A stretch of DNA of 64,000 nucleotides from Sediminicola sp035798135 (GTDB lineage Bacteria > Bacteroidota > Bacteroidia > Flavobacteriales > Flavobacteriaceae), in assembly GCA_035798135.1 (NCBI GenBank), contig JAPFBR010000001.1, positions 434,001-498,000 on the forward strand. The letters are read 5' to 3'. The notes below the pieces were generated by a model, which did no database searches, was not told the origin of the DNA, and saw only the letters and a program-made list of their open reading frames with translations. Positions 16,203 to 25,148 of this stretch are shown piece by piece; position 1 is the stretch's first letter; every line of letters begins with the position of its first letter. Made by a program: the position numbers and the translations under genes.

Positions 16203-17279
16203 TTATTGGAACAGTGATAATTGTCCATCCTTAAAACTTTCATGAAGTCCGGCATTGAGTTTTGGAAATGCCTTATCCTTAAAATACTTTTTCTTTGCCA
16301 AATGTACCATAGCGTGGATATGTTCTGCAATTTTTCCCTCCCCTTTTCCTCTAACACCAAACCTACTATCGTTCAAGGACCCTCCATGACAGGCCTCTAT
16401 TTGGTGCAACACCTTTTCTGCCCTATCCGGTAAGGTCTTATAGATCCAATCGGTGAATATTTGACCTATGGCCCCGTTGAGTCGCACTATGGTATAAGCC
16501 ATGGAAACGGCTCCACGTTCTGAGACCGCTTTGACCAAATTCATGATTTCGTGGCTGTTGATTCCCGGAATGATTGGCGCCAACATAGCGTTGACAGGAA
16601 TATTGTTTTCTGATAATAGCTGTATGCACTCCAATCTTTTTTTAATGGTAGTTGTTCTCGGCTCCAAAATGCGTCTTGTATCCTCAGAAAGGGAGGTTAT
16701 TGATATATTGATGACGATCAAATTATCCTTGGCCAATTCCTTTAAGATATCCAAATCCCTCAACAACAGGGCATTTTTGGTGATGATCCCAACAGGATGT
16801 TTGTATTTTAGAAATACTTCAAGACAGGCCCTTGTAATTTTAAATTCCTGTTCCGCGGGTTGGTAGCAATCTGTATTTCCCGAAAGAACAATAGTATCCG
16901 CCTTCCAACTTTTTAATTTTAATTTTTCTTCCAGTAAACGGGGTGCGTCTTTTTTAATGAGAATCTGTCTTTCAAAATCCAACCCAGCACTATAGCCCCA
17001 AAACTCATGTGAATTACGGGCGTAACAATAAATACAACAATGTTCACAGCCCTGATAGGGGTTCAAAGAGTAATGCATCCCAACATCGGGACTTGTCACC
17101 TTATTTACAATGGTTTTGGGAAAAATTGGAAGATATCGAGTCTTGTTCTTGTCGGCCTCCTCTCCATCCAAACGACAGAACTCCAAGAAATCATCCCGTT
17201 GTTCGTGGATATTCCTTAAAAATCGATTAGGGCTATTTTGCTGTGCACCCCGTCCTTTGAGATAGTCTTTAGGTTTCAA
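16203..17279 (-). CDS. Radical SAM protein, PA0069/SplB-like family
   Basis: 358 residues. The iron-sulfur motif CxxxCxxC is Cys78, Cys82, Cys85 (GCEHCCIYCYARNSHEFWG), characteristic of the PA0069 family. The N-terminal KGRGAQ...NRF motif is also family-typical. The start must be TTG at 17279: an in-frame TAA lies four codons upstream and the next methionine is residue 68, past the conserved N-terminal motif. Function unknown; spore photoproduct lyase is the closest named relative, so a nucleic-acid role is possible but unproved. Confidence 0.88.
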   Translation of the reverse strand: MKPKDYLKGRGAQQNSPNRFLRNIHEQRDDFLEFCRLDGEEADKNKTRYLPIFPKTIVNKVTSPDVGMHYSLNPYQGCEHCCIYCYARNSHEFWGYSAGLDFERQILIKKDAPRLLEEKLKLKSWKADTIVLSGNTDCYQPAEQEFKITRACLEVFLKYKHPVGIITKNALLLRDLDILKELAKDNLIVINISITSLSEDTRRILEPRTTTIKKRLECIQLLSENNIPVNAMLAPIIPGINSHEIMNLVKAVSERGAVSMAYTIVRLNGAIGQIFTDWIYKTLPDRAEKVLHQIEACHGGSLNDSRFGVRGKGEGKIAEHIHAMVHLAKKKYFKDKAFPKLNAGLHESFKDGQLSLFQ

Positions 17280-17326
17280 CTTATGGATTTATTCCAAAAA
17301 TATGGAATATTTCCAATATCGAAAAG

Positions 17327-18877
17327 TTATTTAAAGGATACTTTTACCAATTGTTTTTTAGAACCCCGTTTGGCATAAAACAGCATACTTTTATCTTTCT
17401 TATCGGTGTAGGGCAAAGAAACCATTAATGGTAGTCTCGCATCTTTATTATCTATTACCTTTTCGTAGCTCATATTTCCTTGGGCATCCAATTTGATCAA
17501 AAATACATTCCTATTTCTGCTATAACCTTGTCTAAAGATAATACGTTCGTTGCTCAATTGCTGTGGGTTCTCACTAGCCGTACTAATAAAAAAGTAGGTG
17601 TCGTTTCCCAAGGTATAAGAACTATAAGAGGCATATGCCGCATCGTTTTGGGTCACCTCTGACTTATTGATGTTTCTGGTCCAGACCAAGTCCCCAGAAA
17701 TGTCCAATTTGGCACTTACCATATCGTTATAATGGTAGCGATCTATATGCAAACGGGCACCACTGGCATCTTGCTGTACGCTCTTGGTTACAAAATATTC
17801 CTCCGCATTAAAAAGTATATCCTTTTCATCTGTAACGGTAACATTCTTAAAAATGAGGTTGGTAATCTCCCGATTTTCCTCCTTACCAAATTTATCCAAC
17901 ATAAATTGCTGGGAGAAAGGATGGTACTTTTTCTGATGGAGCTCCAAGGAATTTGGATCAAGTTCAAAATAGACCAACCCATTGTAGCGACTGTCCTTTC
18001 TATCGGCGTAAAACCCTACAAATACCAACTTGCCATCGATGAGGATTGGCTTTAGAGCTTCCGAAAATTTGCCCGGATCGTCAAAAGTTTGAGTCTTGCC
18101 CCCATTTTCATCTATGAGCAATAATTCGTACTGAAACTTCCTTTCGGTAATTGCAAATCTCTTTTTCTTATAATAAGCCTTCCCTATGAGATATACTTTT
18201 TTTAAATCTTTAGACACGGCCATGTCTTCAAAAGCGTAATTCTTCTCTTCTATTTCGGCAGAAAAATCATACTCCATCAACTTGGTCCCAGATGTATCGA
18301 ACAAATAGATATAGTGTTGATTGTCTCTTCGTTTTTTAAAATGGGTGGTTATGGCAAAGGCCGATTTGTCTTCATTAAACAGCACTGAGGTTGTAAACCC
18401 CGAACCAAAATTCCTATTGTAATAATTCTTGTCCAAAGGGTTTTCGACCTCTACCGATGGTATGGACAGAATAACATCCTCCTTAAAACCCATCACCGAC
18501 AAAGGGGAGGTATGAATTACGTATTCATAAGAGGCCGTCCCAAGATTGTACTTTAGCAATAGGAGATGTAAATGGCCATTTTTGACATACCCATCAACAT
18601 AATCTATATTCGTTATCTTGTAATTAAATTCTGAAACCAATTCCAGATCCTTATTGTAATGCTCAATGAAGAATCCTTTTGGCCTTAGGATCAGTCCTGT
18701 AAAATAGGACCTTACCAAGATTGAACCCCCATTGCCATCATCCGAAATGGTCAGTAGATTTGAATATTTGTAACGGTCACTGTACCGTTCTCCAAAATCA
18801 TAACTAACGGGCATTTTTTGGGCATGGGAAACCATGCTGGCCGCCAATAAAAATAGTACAATAAGCCAGGTTTTCAT
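17327..18877 (-). CDS. Secreted protein of unknown function, 516 residues
   Basis: Signal peptide (MKTWLIVLFLLAASMVSHAQ), then a mature part of mostly beta-strand-like sequence with repeated units of the kind ILFDTSGTKLMEYDF / LIDENGGKTQTFDD / LDISGDLVWTRNI / LDAQGNMSYEKVI, suggesting a beta-propeller or similar repeat fold (inference). No catalytic motif or T9SS sorting domain recognised. It starts 23 bases after the crotonase stop on the same strand, so the two may be co-transcribed, but no functional link is evident. Confidence 0.8.
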   Translation of the reverse strand: MKTWLIVLFLLAASMVSHAQKMPVSYDFGERYSDRYKYSNLLTISDDGNGGSILVRSYFTGLILRPKGFFIEHYNKDLELVSEFNYKITNIDYVDGYVKNGHLHLLLLKYNLGTASYEYVIHTSPLSVMGFKEDVILSIPSVEVENPLDKNYYNRNFGSGFTTSVLFNEDKSAFAITTHFKKRRDNQHYIYLFDTSGTKLMEYDFSAEIEEKNYAFEDMAVSKDLKKVYLIGKAYYKKKRFAITERKFQYELLLIDENGGKTQTFDDPGKFSEALKPILIDGKLVFVGFYADRKDSRYNGLVYFELDPNSLELHQKKYHPFSQQFMLDKFGKEENREITNLIFKNVTVTDEKDILFNAEEYFVTKSVQQDASGARLHIDRYHYNDMVSAKLDISGDLVWTRNINKSEVTQNDAAYASYSSYTLGNDTYFFISTASENPQQLSNERIIFRQGYSRNRNVFLIKLDAQGNMSYEKVIDNKDARLPLMVSLPYTDKKDKSMLFYAKRGSKKQLVKVSFK

Positions 18878-18900
18878 AAGAATCGTAGGTTTAAGATTGG

Positions 18901-19683
18901 TTATGAGCCGGGAAATTCAGCTTTTCGTTTATCCAAAAACGCTGATGTACCTTCTTTAAAATCTGCGGTACCAAAACATTTTCCAAATGCCTTTATCTCA
19001 GCTTTAAACCCGTCCACTTCATTTTTAAAACCCGCATTTACGGCTTTTATTGCATAACCAATGGCCACAGACGAATTATTCGATATTTTACTGGCCAATT
19101 TCTCACATAGGGGCATTAATTCATCTTGGGCAACTACATAATTCACCAAACCATATGATAACGCTTTTTGGGCGTCTATCATTCCTGCAGTCATAATCAT
19201 TTCCATCGCTATTCCTTTCCCTACCAATTGGGGTAAGCGCTGTGTACCTCCATAACCAGGAATTACTCCCAGGGAAACTTCTGGCAGTCCCATTTTGGCA
19301 TTATCACTTGCCACCCTAAAATGGCAGGCCATGGCCAATTCCAAACCCCCACCTAAAGCAAACCCGTTAACTGCTGCGATAACCGGGGTAGAAAGATTTT
19401 CCACAAAACTAAAAAGCTGTTCTTGCCCTTTTTCCGCCAGTTTATGTCCTTTCCTTTCACTGAAATGTGCAAACTCAGAAATGTCGGCACCGGCCACAAA
19501 AGCTTTTTCCCCGCTTCCTGTAATGATGATGACCTTTACGGTTTTATCCCTCTCCAATGCCTTGAAAGCTACTTGCAGGTCTTTAATAGTGGCTTTGTTC
19601 AAAGCATTTAACTTTGTTGGTCTATTGATGGTAATCACCGCTCTAGCTTCTTTCTGCTCTACCAATATGTTCTCGTAACTCAT
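18901..19683 (-). CDS. Enoyl-CoA hydratase/isomerase (crotonase) family
   Basis: 260 residues, full crotonase length. The oxyanion-hole motif is GADISEF (about 65-71) and the two catalytic glutamates are Glu115 (GGGLELAMAC) and Glu135 (LPEVSLGVIPGYGGTQRL), matching the Glu144/Glu164 pair of rat enoyl-CoA hydratase, so true hydratase activity on short enoyl-CoA is likely. Pathway (beta-oxidation or branched-chain/amino-acid degradation) cannot be fixed from the neighbours. Confidence 0.92.
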   Translation of the reverse strand: MSYENILVEQKEARAVITINRPTKLNALNKATIKDLQVAFKALERDKTVKVIIITGSGEKAFVAGADISEFAHFSERKGHKLAEKGQEQLFSFVENLSTPVIAAVNGFALGGGLELAMACHFRVASDNAKMGLPEVSLGVIPGYGGTQRLPQLVGKGIAMEMIMTAGMIDAQKALSYGLVNYVVAQDELMPLCEKLASKISNNSSVAIGYAIKAVNAGFKNEVDGFKAEIKAFGKCFGTADFKEGTSAFLDKRKAEFPGS

Positions 19684-19760
19684 TGTTCTATTATTTTATC
19701 AGTTGTAAATTATCCAATAGGTTTCCCTTTCATAAATTTATTCCCATTTTTTAAGGACGG

Positions 19761-21239
19761 CTATTCCTTTGGGAATCTCACGGTAAATACCGTTCCTTTA
19801 CCTTTTTGAGAGGTAAAATCTATACTTCCTTTATATGTTTCCACAATATTCTTCACCATTCCCAGACCAAGGCCCATACCGCTCGACTTTGTTGTGAATT
19901 TAGGCTCGAATACCTTATCCCTAAACTCATCTCCAATCCCAGCCCCATTATCCGCTACCATAATCTTTACATGCTCTCCTTCTGAAGCCACGGAAACCAA
20001 AATACGCGGATTTGCCACGGTGGGGACAGCCTGTATGGCATTCTTTACCAAATTGGTGATCACACGAATCAATTGGGTACGGTCCAACTTGGCAATTATT
20101 TCATCTTCCTCGCAAACAAAATGTATATAATCTTCTTGAAATATATCCAAAGCCAACTTTACTATTTTCACCACATTGAGAGTCTCATTCTGTTGAGCGG
20201 GCATTTCGGCAAAATTGGAAAATGCTGAGGCAATATTACTTAATGTATCTATCTGTTGTATCAGGGTTTTGGTATATTCATCTACCTTCTTATCTATATT
20301 GGGATCCCTGGGATCAAATTTACGCTCAAAACTCTGCACGCTAAGGCGCATGGGCGTCAATGGATTTTTTATCTCATGGGCCACTTGCTTGGCCATTTCC
20401 CGCCATGCTTGCTCTCGCTCACTACGCGCCAATTTTACGGCACTCTGCTCCAGCTCGTCTATCATGGCATTGTACGCCTCTATCAGTTTGCCTATTTCCT
20501 GACTGGGATTGTCCACTAGGATCTTCTCGTTCCGCTTCTCAAAATTGGTTTGGTTCAATTTGTCCGATACCGTCTGCAGGGACCTGGTAATATACTTGGA
20601 AATAAAATAAGCCAGTGCTATGGCTACCAATAACATTATGAGATATACCCCTCCCAAGCGCATCAAGAACTCCTCCAGTTCTTGGTTGTTAAAAGAATTA
20701 TCCTCAAAATAAGGCAAATTTAGGATCCCAACAGGTTTGAATTTGGTATCCGTAATATAGGTGTACGAAGCTTGGTATTTATCCCCCGCAGTACTCTTTT
20801 CCTCTACATAGCGCTCATCGATACTGGCCTCCAAATTGTTCAGTACCTCGGAAGAAAGGCAATTGGAAATGGAATCCTTTTCAAATGTAGGCCTTGAGCT
20901 CTTTATCAATTGGCCTTCCAGATCGTAAATATTAAAATTCACATTTTGCACATCGGCAATCTGATAAATTTCATCCATAAAGATAAATTCCAGATTCTCT
21001 GTGGTAACAGGGTAGGTGGTCTTTTGGATGGTGTAAACGATACTTTGCTTGATCTGCTCTTCCTTCCGCTCCAGACGATCCGCATGGTAATCCTTGGATT
21101 GTTCCCTATATTGATAGATGGTTACCCCTGCGATCAAAACGGATGCGATGAGCACCAATAAGATCATAGTGATAAATATCCGGGAACGAAGCGATAGTTT
21201 TGTAAACAAGAATAACCTATTTTGTGCTAAATATAGCAA
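19761..21239 (-). CDS. Sensor histidine kinase with HAMP domain (NtrY-like), orphan
   Basis: Membrane kinase: span 1 at about 21-42, periplasmic domain 45-195, span 2 about 197-215, HAMP 215-268, phospho-acceptor His288 (QVAHEIKNPLTPMRLSVQ), N box (NLVKNAIQAV), G1 DNGAGIG and G2 GMGLGLGMVKN. VAHEIKNPLTP is the NtrY type. Start uncertain: no ATG precedes the first span (the first Met is residue 25, inside it), so initiation is at a TTG, either here at 21239 or at 21209, which would start just before FTKLSLRSRIF. No response regulator is adjacent. HemJ ends 52 bases upstream, on the same strand. Confidence 0.88.
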   Translation of the reverse strand: MLYLAQNRLFLFTKLSLRSRIFITMILLVLIASVLIAGVTIYQYREQSKDYHADRLERKEEQIKQSIVYTIQKTTYPVTTENLEFIFMDEIYQIADVQNVNFNIYDLEGQLIKSSRPTFEKDSISNCLSSEVLNNLEASIDERYVEEKSTAGDKYQASYTYITDTKFKPVGILNLPYFEDNSFNNQELEEFLMRLGGVYLIMLLVAIALAYFISKYITRSLQTVSDKLNQTNFEKRNEKILVDNPSQEIGKLIEAYNAMIDELEQSAVKLARSEREQAWREMAKQVAHEIKNPLTPMRLSVQSFERKFDPRDPNIDKKVDEYTKTLIQQIDTLSNIASAFSNFAEMPAQQNETLNVVKIVKLALDIFQEDYIHFVCEEDEIIAKLDRTQLIRVITNLVKNAIQAVPTVANPRILVSVASEGEHVKIMVADNGAGIGDEFRDKVFEPKFTTKSSGMGLGLGMVKNIVETYKGSIDFTSQKGKGTVFTVRFPKE

Positions 21240-21291
21240 TTATCACGCCAAATGGAGGGTCCCATTTACAACTGTTCCAAATAGTCCCATC

Positions 21292-21843
21292 TTAGGCATT
21301 TGGATTTTTTTTGCGGACACTCTTGTACAATTTAATGCCTAACATTAGAAGTACACCAAGGGCTACGATACCCACAACTCCAAAAATCCAATTAAAGGTG
21401 TTTTTTAGAATAACGAGGAACACCACCGCAAAAAGGATCAGAGTGGCCCCTTCGTTCCAAAATCGCATAAAATTGGAGGTATAGCGAACCTCATCACGCT
21501 GCAACTGCTTAACTATTTGATGGTTTTTAAGATGGTAAAGTATCAACAGCACCACAAATCCCAATTTTATGTGCATCCAAGGCTGCTGTAGCCATACCGG
21601 CATCAACACCAACAGCCAAATGGCAAAGAAGGTGGCCAATATGGCCGATGGCCATGTGATGATGTACCACAATCTTTTGGTCATCAGTTTGAACTGTTCT
21701 GTCAGGATTTCCTTTTCAGGGGACCCTTTCTTTGACGCTTCTATATGGTAAATGAACAACCTAGGGACATAAAACAATCCAGCGAACCAGGTGATCACAA
21801 AAATGAGATGTAATGATTTTATATAATTGTAATAGTCTTGCAT
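21292..21843 (-). CDS. hemJ: Protoporphyrinogen IX oxidase, HemJ (CopD-like) family
   Basis: 183 residues, four or five membrane spans. The start region KSLHLIFVITWFAGLFYVPRLFIYH is the HemJ hallmark (histidines near residues 11 and 27), followed by MTKRLWYIITWPS, WMHIKLGFV, YHLK and NEGATLIL, all at expected positions by comparison with cyanobacterial HemJ as I remember it. Oxidises protoporphyrinogen IX to protoporphyrin IX, the step before ferrochelatase; it binds haem b in studied members. The other hem genes are at 29.7 kb and 48.8-55.6 kb; no HemG or HemY was seen, so this is the probable protoporphyrinogen oxidase. Confidence 0.87.
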   Translation of the reverse strand: MQDYYNYIKSLHLIFVITWFAGLFYVPRLFIYHIEASKKGSPEKEILTEQFKLMTKRLWYIITWPSAILATFFAIWLLVLMPVWLQQPWMHIKLGFVVLLILYHLKNHQIVKQLQRDEVRYTSNFMRFWNEGATLILFAVVFLVILKNTFNWIFGVVGIVALGVLLMLGIKLYKSVRKKNPNA

Positions 21844-21863
21844 TTCCTTCTCCTATGAGCACA

Positions 21864-21894
21864 CAAATTTCGGGAATAAATATTCAGTAACAAA
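21864..21894 (-). promoter_or_regulatory. Putative promoter of hemJ
   Basis: On the minus strand TTTG (21894-21891), a 19-bp spacer, then GAAATTTG (21871-21864), one mismatch from TAnnTTTG. The distance to the hemJ start is about 20 bases. An 8-bp inverted repeat TGGAAATA (21895-21902) / TATTTCCA (21928-21935) lies directly upstream. Confidence 0.4.
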
Positions 21895-21938
21895 TGGAAA
21901 TATTCCATCTGTATTAAACAATATTTTTATTTCCAATC

Positions 21939-24900
21939 TTAATCCCCTATTCTAAGAGCCCCAATTCCTGCATTCCATAACTCCCTATTATAATCCGGGA
22001 TATCCGTTTCCATAAGTTTTATAGCCCTTTGTTCCAAAACCTTCCATTGGACATCCAACTCCTTTTTCCTATCCAAGGACGATTGGTTTACCCTAGGAAT
22101 ATCACTACTGGTCTGATTGAGCAAAAAGAGGTATTCTGCAGTAAACTTATTGGGGAAATTCTCAACATCATCATACGCTTGTGATTTCCGCTGCACCATA
22201 TCCTTGTCCCAAGCCTCCAATTTTCCTATCAATTCCTCCCCTTTTGATTTCACGGGGGAGGCAGCCAATTCCGATACAATATTCTTTAATTGATGTTGAA
22301 CAGCATTCAATCGGTTGACTTTTTGGTGCATCCCTGTTACGTTTTTCTCCATTGCTATCATCAGCGTGTCATAGGCCTCATATTGCCCAGGACTCGTTTT
22401 ATAGGTGGGGATTTCCAGAATGGCACCCATGGTTTCCACTGTTTCCTTTGAGGTCACTAATTTAAGCGTATATTCTCCTGGGGACACCATATGGCCCTTG
22501 AAATTAGCCTCCATATAAACATCCGGTATACCTGGCATTATGGGGTATTTCATATCCCAAACAAAACGGTTGAGGCCTTCTTTCTTAGTTAGAACCGGAG
22601 CAGGTGGTGGTCCCCCTCCGTTGTGCTTAACATATTTTAGATCCTTTTCGGAATTAAAGCTACGCACAAGATTTCCCTTGGCATCATGGATTTCCAAAGA
22701 AATACTTGTTGAATCGTTCATTTTTGGCAATTCATAATAAATGACCATTCCATTGGCGGGATTGATCCCATCGAAAGAATCTGTCCCTTTAAATTCATCT
22801 GTACTGCTACTTAATGGACTTCCCCAAGACCCATTATATGCAGAACTTGGCTTTAAAATCTTGATTCCCTTTTTACTGGGCATATATTGCGATAATGCAG
22901 TAAGATCATCGAGTATCCAAAAAGAACGGCCCGAAGTGGCCACAATTAAATTCCCATTATGCACCTTTAAATCGGTGATTGGTGTTTTGGGTAAGTTCAA
23001 CTGGAAGCTTTCCCAATTTTTACCACCGTTCCAGGAGATATATATTCCTTTTTCCGTGCCGGCATATAACAAATCTTTTCTTGTTGCATCTTCCCGAACG
23101 ACCCTTGTAAAACTACCATAGGGAATCCCTAAACTGATGTTGGTCCAGCTTTTGCCATAATCTGTGGTTTTGTATAAACCAGGAGTATAGTCATTGAATT
23201 TGTATCGGGTTGTGGCAATGTAGGCCGTCCCAGGATCATGTGGAGATACCTCTATGGCATTCACCAAACATTCCTGAAGTCCTTTTGGTGTCACATTTTC
23301 CCAATTTTCACCTCCATTTTTGGTGATATGTACCAAACCGTCATCACTGCCGGTCCAGAAAACACCTTTTTCATGGGGGGATTCAATCATATAGGCTATA
23401 GTGCCGTAGTTTTCCGCCCCTACCGCTTCATTGGTATAGGGTCCGCCACCTTTACCTTGCTTATCGTCCATATTCCGCGTAAGGTCTGGGGATATTTCTT
23501 CCCATGTCACCCCGTTATCACGGGTTCTAAGTACCAATTGGGCACAATGATAAAACGTGTTGGATTCATGTTGTGACCGAATGATGGGCGCATTCCAATT
23601 GTAGAGGTACTTCATATCCCTGGCATCCCTTCCCAAATATTGAATGGGGGCTGCCATTATTTGTGTGGAAGCTTTTGACTCCATATCCAATAGCTCTATT
23701 GTCCCCAGATAGCTTCCGCCCATTACATACCTTGGATTATCGGGATCAAAGGCCAAAAAGGCACTTTCTCCACCTGCTGTATACGTCCAATCCTCTTTGG
23801 TTATTCCACTTCTGCCCGTGGACATGCTTGCGATTTTAACAGCGGTGTTGTCCTGTTGGCCGCCATAAATATTATAGGGAAATAGGTTATCCGTACTGAT
23901 CCGATAAAATTGTGCCGTGGGCATGTTGCTCTGTGTAGACCAAGATTTTCCAAAATCAAAACTGATACCGACACCACCATCATCGGCTATGACCATGTTT
24001 TTGGAATTATTGGGATTGATCCATAGGTTGTGGTAATCCCCATGTGGGCCCGAAAGGGTTTCCCAAGTTTTACCGCCATCCAACGAACGCAGGGCAGGGG
24101 CACTTAGCACATAAACTGTATTTTCATCATTGGGATCCGCAAAGACTTCTGTATAGTACCAGGCCCTTTGTACAAGTCGGTTATCGCCGCTTACCATGTT
24201 CCATGACTTTCCTGCATCTTCCGATACGAAAAGTCCACCTTGGTCCTTATCGGAATCACTTTCTATCAGGGCATATACTTTATTTGAATTTGCCGGACTC
24301 ACGACAATGGCCATTTTACCTTTCTCTTCAGGTAGGCCCTTATGGATTTTGAACCAGGATTCTCCTCCATCAACCGACTTGTATAAGCCACTTCCTTCTC
24401 CACCGCTAATTACCATATTTGGTTTACGTTGGTGGTGCCACATAGCGGCATATAATACTTCCGGGTAATTGGCATCTATGGAAAGTTCCACCCCTCCAGT
24501 TAGCTCATTTACAAATAGTACATTTTTCCAAGTAAGTCCCCCGTCAGTGGATTTATATATACCGCGTTCCTTGGTGGGGCCATAAAGGGCACCTTGGGCA
24601 GCTACCCATAGCACATCTGGATTTGTGGGATGTACCACAATTCTAGAAATGTGCTGGGTTTTTTCCAGTCCTATTTTTTTCCAAGTCTTGCCCGCATCCG
24701 TAGATTTATAAACCCCATCCCCATAGGAGGTCATAACCCCTCTTGGAGCATGCTCCCCCATCCCACAAAAAACAATATTGGGATTGGAAGTGGAGACTGC
24801 CACGGCACCTACTGACCCCAATTCAAAAAAGCCGTCAGAAATATTATCCCAGCATTGCCCTGCATCACTGGTTTTCCAGAGCCCTCCTCCCGTAGTACCC

Positions 24901-25070
24901 ATATAATAGGTAAGGGGATCACCAACCACACCCGTCGCTGCAACAGATCGTCCCCCACGAAAGGGACCAATGTTCCGATATTTCAATGGGGAAAAATATG
25001 ATTCCGCCGTTTGCCCGAAAACCATGGTCAAGGGCAATAAGCAAACAAATAGTAGTAGCTGTTTTTTCAT
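21939..25070 (-). CDS. Secreted Asp-box/BNR (VPS10/sortilin-like) propeller protein, paralog 1
   Basis: 1043 residues with a signal peptide (MKKQLLLFVCLLPLTMVFGQ). I count about 11 Asp-box motifs of the S-x-D-x-G-x-T-W type, e.g. YKSTDAGKTW, YKSTDGGLTW, YKSVDGGESW, RSLDGGKTW, YKTTDYGKSW, over residues 60-700, consistent with one or two beta-propellers. After that comes a beta-rich domain (KEGLNRFVWDMKYP, PGEYTLKLV) and a helical C-terminal part. Such proteins are often annotated glycosyl hydrolase, but I see no catalytic signature. No T9SS sorting domain. Tandem paralog of the next gene, but each gene appears separately transcribed: a terminator lies between. Confidence 0.88.
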   Translation of the reverse strand: MKKQLLLFVCLLPLTMVFGQTAESYFSPLKYRNIGPFRGGRSVAATGVVGDPLTYYMGTTGGGLWKTSDAGQCWDNISDGFFELGSVGAVAVSTSNPNIVFCGMGEHAPRGVMTSYGDGVYKSTDAGKTWKKIGLEKTQHISRIVVHPTNPDVLWVAAQGALYGPTKERGIYKSTDGGLTWKNVLFVNELTGGVELSIDANYPEVLYAAMWHHQRKPNMVISGGEGSGLYKSVDGGESWFKIHKGLPEEKGKMAIVVSPANSNKVYALIESDSDKDQGGLFVSEDAGKSWNMVSGDNRLVQRAWYYTEVFADPNDENTVYVLSAPALRSLDGGKTWETLSGPHGDYHNLWINPNNSKNMVIADDGGVGISFDFGKSWSTQSNMPTAQFYRISTDNLFPYNIYGGQQDNTAVKIASMSTGRSGITKEDWTYTAGGESAFLAFDPDNPRYVMGGSYLGTIELLDMESKASTQIMAAPIQYLGRDARDMKYLYNWNAPIIRSQHESNTFYHCAQLVLRTRDNGVTWEEISPDLTRNMDDKQGKGGGPYTNEAVGAENYGTIAYMIESPHEKGVFWTGSDDGLVHITKNGGENWENVTPKGLQECLVNAIEVSPHDPGTAYIATTRYKFNDYTPGLYKTTDYGKSWTNISLGIPYGSFTRVVREDATRKDLLYAGTEKGIYISWNGGKNWESFQLNLPKTPITDLKVHNGNLIVATSGRSFWILDDLTALSQYMPSKKGIKILKPSSAYNGSWGSPLSSSTDEFKGTDSFDGINPANGMVIYYELPKMNDSTSISLEIHDAKGNLVRSFNSEKDLKYVKHNGGGPPPAPVLTKKEGLNRFVWDMKYPIMPGIPDVYMEANFKGHMVSPGEYTLKLVTSKETVETMGAILEIPTYKTSPGQYEAYDTLMIAMEKNVTGMHQKVNRLNAVQHQLKNIVSELAASPVKSKGEELIGKLEAWDKDMVQRKSQAYDDVENFPNKFTAEYLFLLNQTSSDIPRVNQSSLDRKKELDVQWKVLEQRAIKLMETDIPDYNRELWNAGIGALRIGD

Positions 25071-25097
25071 AGGTGCTGGCTGGTTAAAAGTTGTTGT

Positions 25098-25133
25098 AAA
25101 AAAAAAGTCCCAAGAAAATAATATTCTTGGGAC
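25098..25133 (-). terminator. Strong terminator between the two BNR paralogs
   Basis: Perfect 10-bp stem GTCCCAAGAA (25107-25116) / TTCTTGGGAC (25124-25133), loop 7 nt, followed on the minus strand by nine U (25098-25106). It ends the upstream paralog's transcript. Confidence 0.88.
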
Positions 25134-25148
25134 CTTATAAGTGAGGGT

